64,000 bases of DNA from Aquimarina sp. AU474 (GTDB taxonomy: Bacteria > Bacteroidota > Bacteroidia > Flavobacteriales > Flavobacteriaceae): positions 372,001 through 436,000 of the forward strand of contig NZ_OMPE01000008.1 of NCBI RefSeq assembly GCF_900312815.1. Reading direction: 5' to 3'. Position 1 is the first letter of the stretch. The number at the start of each line of letters is the position of its first letter. This document shows, in pieces, positions 63,070-64,000 of the stretch. The position numbers and the translations under genes are program-made. The notes beneath the pieces were generated by a model. That model was not told where the DNA came from. It saw nothing but the letters and a program-made list of their open reading frames with translations, and did not search any database.

Positions 63070-63768
63070 ATGAAGAAACGTTTGGGGATCATATTATTAT
63101 TCACACTTTTATTCATTGGTTTTATTGTGAACTGGGGGTATAGCTATAAGAAAGGTTTAGAAGAGGCTTACATTCCGATTAAAAAAGAGTCTTCAGGCCC
63201 TGTCATATATTCAGAAAAGAAAGTATTCGAAAGGTCCCAGTTTGCTTTAGAGTATCTTAATATGCCTGTTGATGAAGCACATCAACGATCATTAAACTCT
63301 TATTACGACAATAGAGCTTATCCGGGAGCACCACCTAGTATACCTCATTTTTTATTAGAAGGAGAAAGAGGAATGGGAGGAAAGGCTTGTTTACAATGCC
63401 ATCAAAATGGTGGCTTTGTTGAAAAATTTAATGCCTACGCTCCAGTAACACCACATCCCGAAATGATTAATTGTAAACAATGCCATGTTGCTCAAAATTC
63501 GTCATCTAATTTTAGAGAAACTACATTTTATAAAAGTATAACAGCATCGGTTGGTAGTAATAGTGCTCTGCCGGGTAGTCCACCGATGATACCACATCAA
63601 ATTCAGATGAGAGAAAATTGCTTGTCTTGTCATGCTGGCCCAGCCGCGCCAAAAGAAATAAGAGTTACACATCCCGAAAGAGTAAACTGTCTTCAATGTC
63701 ATGTAGCAGATACGCGTGATTTTGTAGAAATACAAACTTTTGTAAGAACTAAAAGTCTGAAAAAATGA
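63070..63768 (+). CDS. Tetraheme c-type cytochrome made of two NapB-like units
   Basis: A 232-residue protein with N-terminal membrane anchor or signal (about 4-22). Four CxxCH heme motifs: CLQCH (107-111), CKQCH (135-139), CLSCH (184-188) and CLQCH (207-211). The pattern P-G-x-P-P-x-I-P-H, CxxCH, H-P-E, N-C-x-x-C-H-V-A occurs twice (about 86-142 and 169-214), so it is an internal duplication of the diheme NapB electron-donor domain. It should pass electrons to NapA in the periplasm. The next gene overlaps its stop (ATGA). Confidence 0.85.
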   Translation: MKKRLGIILLFTLLFIGFIVNWGYSYKKGLEEAYIPIKKESSGPVIYSEKKVFERSQFALEYLNMPVDEAHQRSLNSYYDNRAYPGAPPSIPHFLLEGERGMGGKACLQCHQNGGFVEKFNAYAPVTPHPEMINCKQCHVAQNSSSNFRETTFYKSITASVGSNSALPGSPPMIPHQIQMRENCLSCHAGPAAPKEIRVTHPERVNCLQCHVADTRDFVEIQTFVRTKSLKK

Positions 63769-64000
63769 ACACAATAAACTATACATATTTCTTGGGTTGT
63801 ATTTTTTTAATAATATTTTCTTCTTGTAAGCATAACGAAAATGAATATCACCATCTGACTGATAAAATCGAAGCGAAAAGCAAGAAATATAATGGTGTGT
63901 CCATTTCTTCAGAAGCGTATATAGGGGATATTAAAACTGTAGAAATAACTGAAGGTCATCATACGTTTTTGATTCCTGATCGTAAAAGTCAAATTACATC
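63765..64000 (+). CDS. Lipoprotein of the nap operon, truncated by the window end
   Basis: ATG at 63765 overlaps the preceding stop by 4 bp. The N-terminus has a hydrophobic signal with lipobox IIFSSC (Cys about 21), followed by KHNENEYHHLTDKIEAKSKKY and GDIKTVEITEGHHTFLIPDRKS. The visible 78 residues contain no heme motif. A multiheme cytochrome or other Nap electron-transfer component is possible from context, but the family is not readable here. Confidence 0.75.
   Translation, partial: MNTINYTYFLGCIFLIIFSSCKHNENEYHHLTDKIEAKSKKYNGVSISSEAYIGDIKTVEITEGHHTFLIPDRKSQIT

Noticed and set aside
1-64000. CRISPR arrays, tRNA/rRNA genes, insertion sequences, prophage
   Set aside because: No regularly spaced direct repeats, no tRNA-like CCA/T-loop folds, and no transposase, integrase or phage structural gene were seen on reading both strands.

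Overview
The window is AT-rich and densely coded. Its lipobox-bearing lipoproteins, A-rich leaders without clear Shine-Dalgarno sequences, several TAnnTTTG -7 promoter boxes and gene families (GlgA/GlgC/GlgB set, DUF4251, DUF6515-like, M56/BlaI pair, WYL regulators, LytS/LytTR pair) point to a member of Bacteroidota, most likely a marine Flavobacteriaceae. No rRNA, tRNA, CRISPR array, transposase or phage gene was seen. Everything below comes from reading the sequence; no database search was run.

Layout. 1-2688 (minus) is the 3'-truncated part of a large KAP-family P-loop NTPase with unusual N-terminal domains, followed by a 600-bp non-coding stretch holding an 11-bp inverted repeat. 3294-7469 carries a conserved small protein, a pirin, a cation/proton antiporter coupled to a WYL regulator, and a small protein preceded by an operator-like palindrome. 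7717-14983 is a glycogen/alpha-glucan block (glgA-glgC-glgB plus a cytoplasmic GH31 glucosidase). 15107-18704 holds an M48 lipoprotein protease, a UMF1-type transporter and two envelope lipoproteins.

18784-27603 is one tightly packed biosynthetic operon: FAD oxidoreductase, methyltransferase, type III polyketide synthase, FabL-like enoyl reductase, a double-DTG aspartyl protease with PDZ, a lipoprotein, FabZ-like dehydratase, HSL-type hydrolase, FabF-like ketosynthase, ACP and phosphopantetheinyl transferase. The likely logic is that a dedicated type II fatty-acid-like module makes an acyl chain that the type III PKS extends and cyclises, after which the product is methylated and oxidised.

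27660-40866 is mixed: YceI protein, an unexported V8-like protease with two small partner genes, efflux transporters, envelope proteins, aldose epimerase, DJ-1/PfpI protein, amidohydrolase, two AraC regulators and a DUF1330/LLM/SDR operon. 41118-43249 has a cold-shock protein and a BlaI-like/M56-M23 pair with tandem operators.

43556-50822 is a cluster of small exported proteins, a Deg-type protease and a LytS/LytTR two-component system. Three promoters here share GTTTCGC placed exactly 34 bp upstream of a TAnnTTTG box, which suggests an undescribed local regulon. 50922-58212 is an RND efflux operon whose TolC component is fused to a periplasmic-binding-protein-like domain. 58261-64000 has a potassium-channel-like protein, a porin and the start of a periplasmic nitrate reductase operon (napD, napA, a tetraheme NapB-like cytochrome and a truncated lipoprotein).
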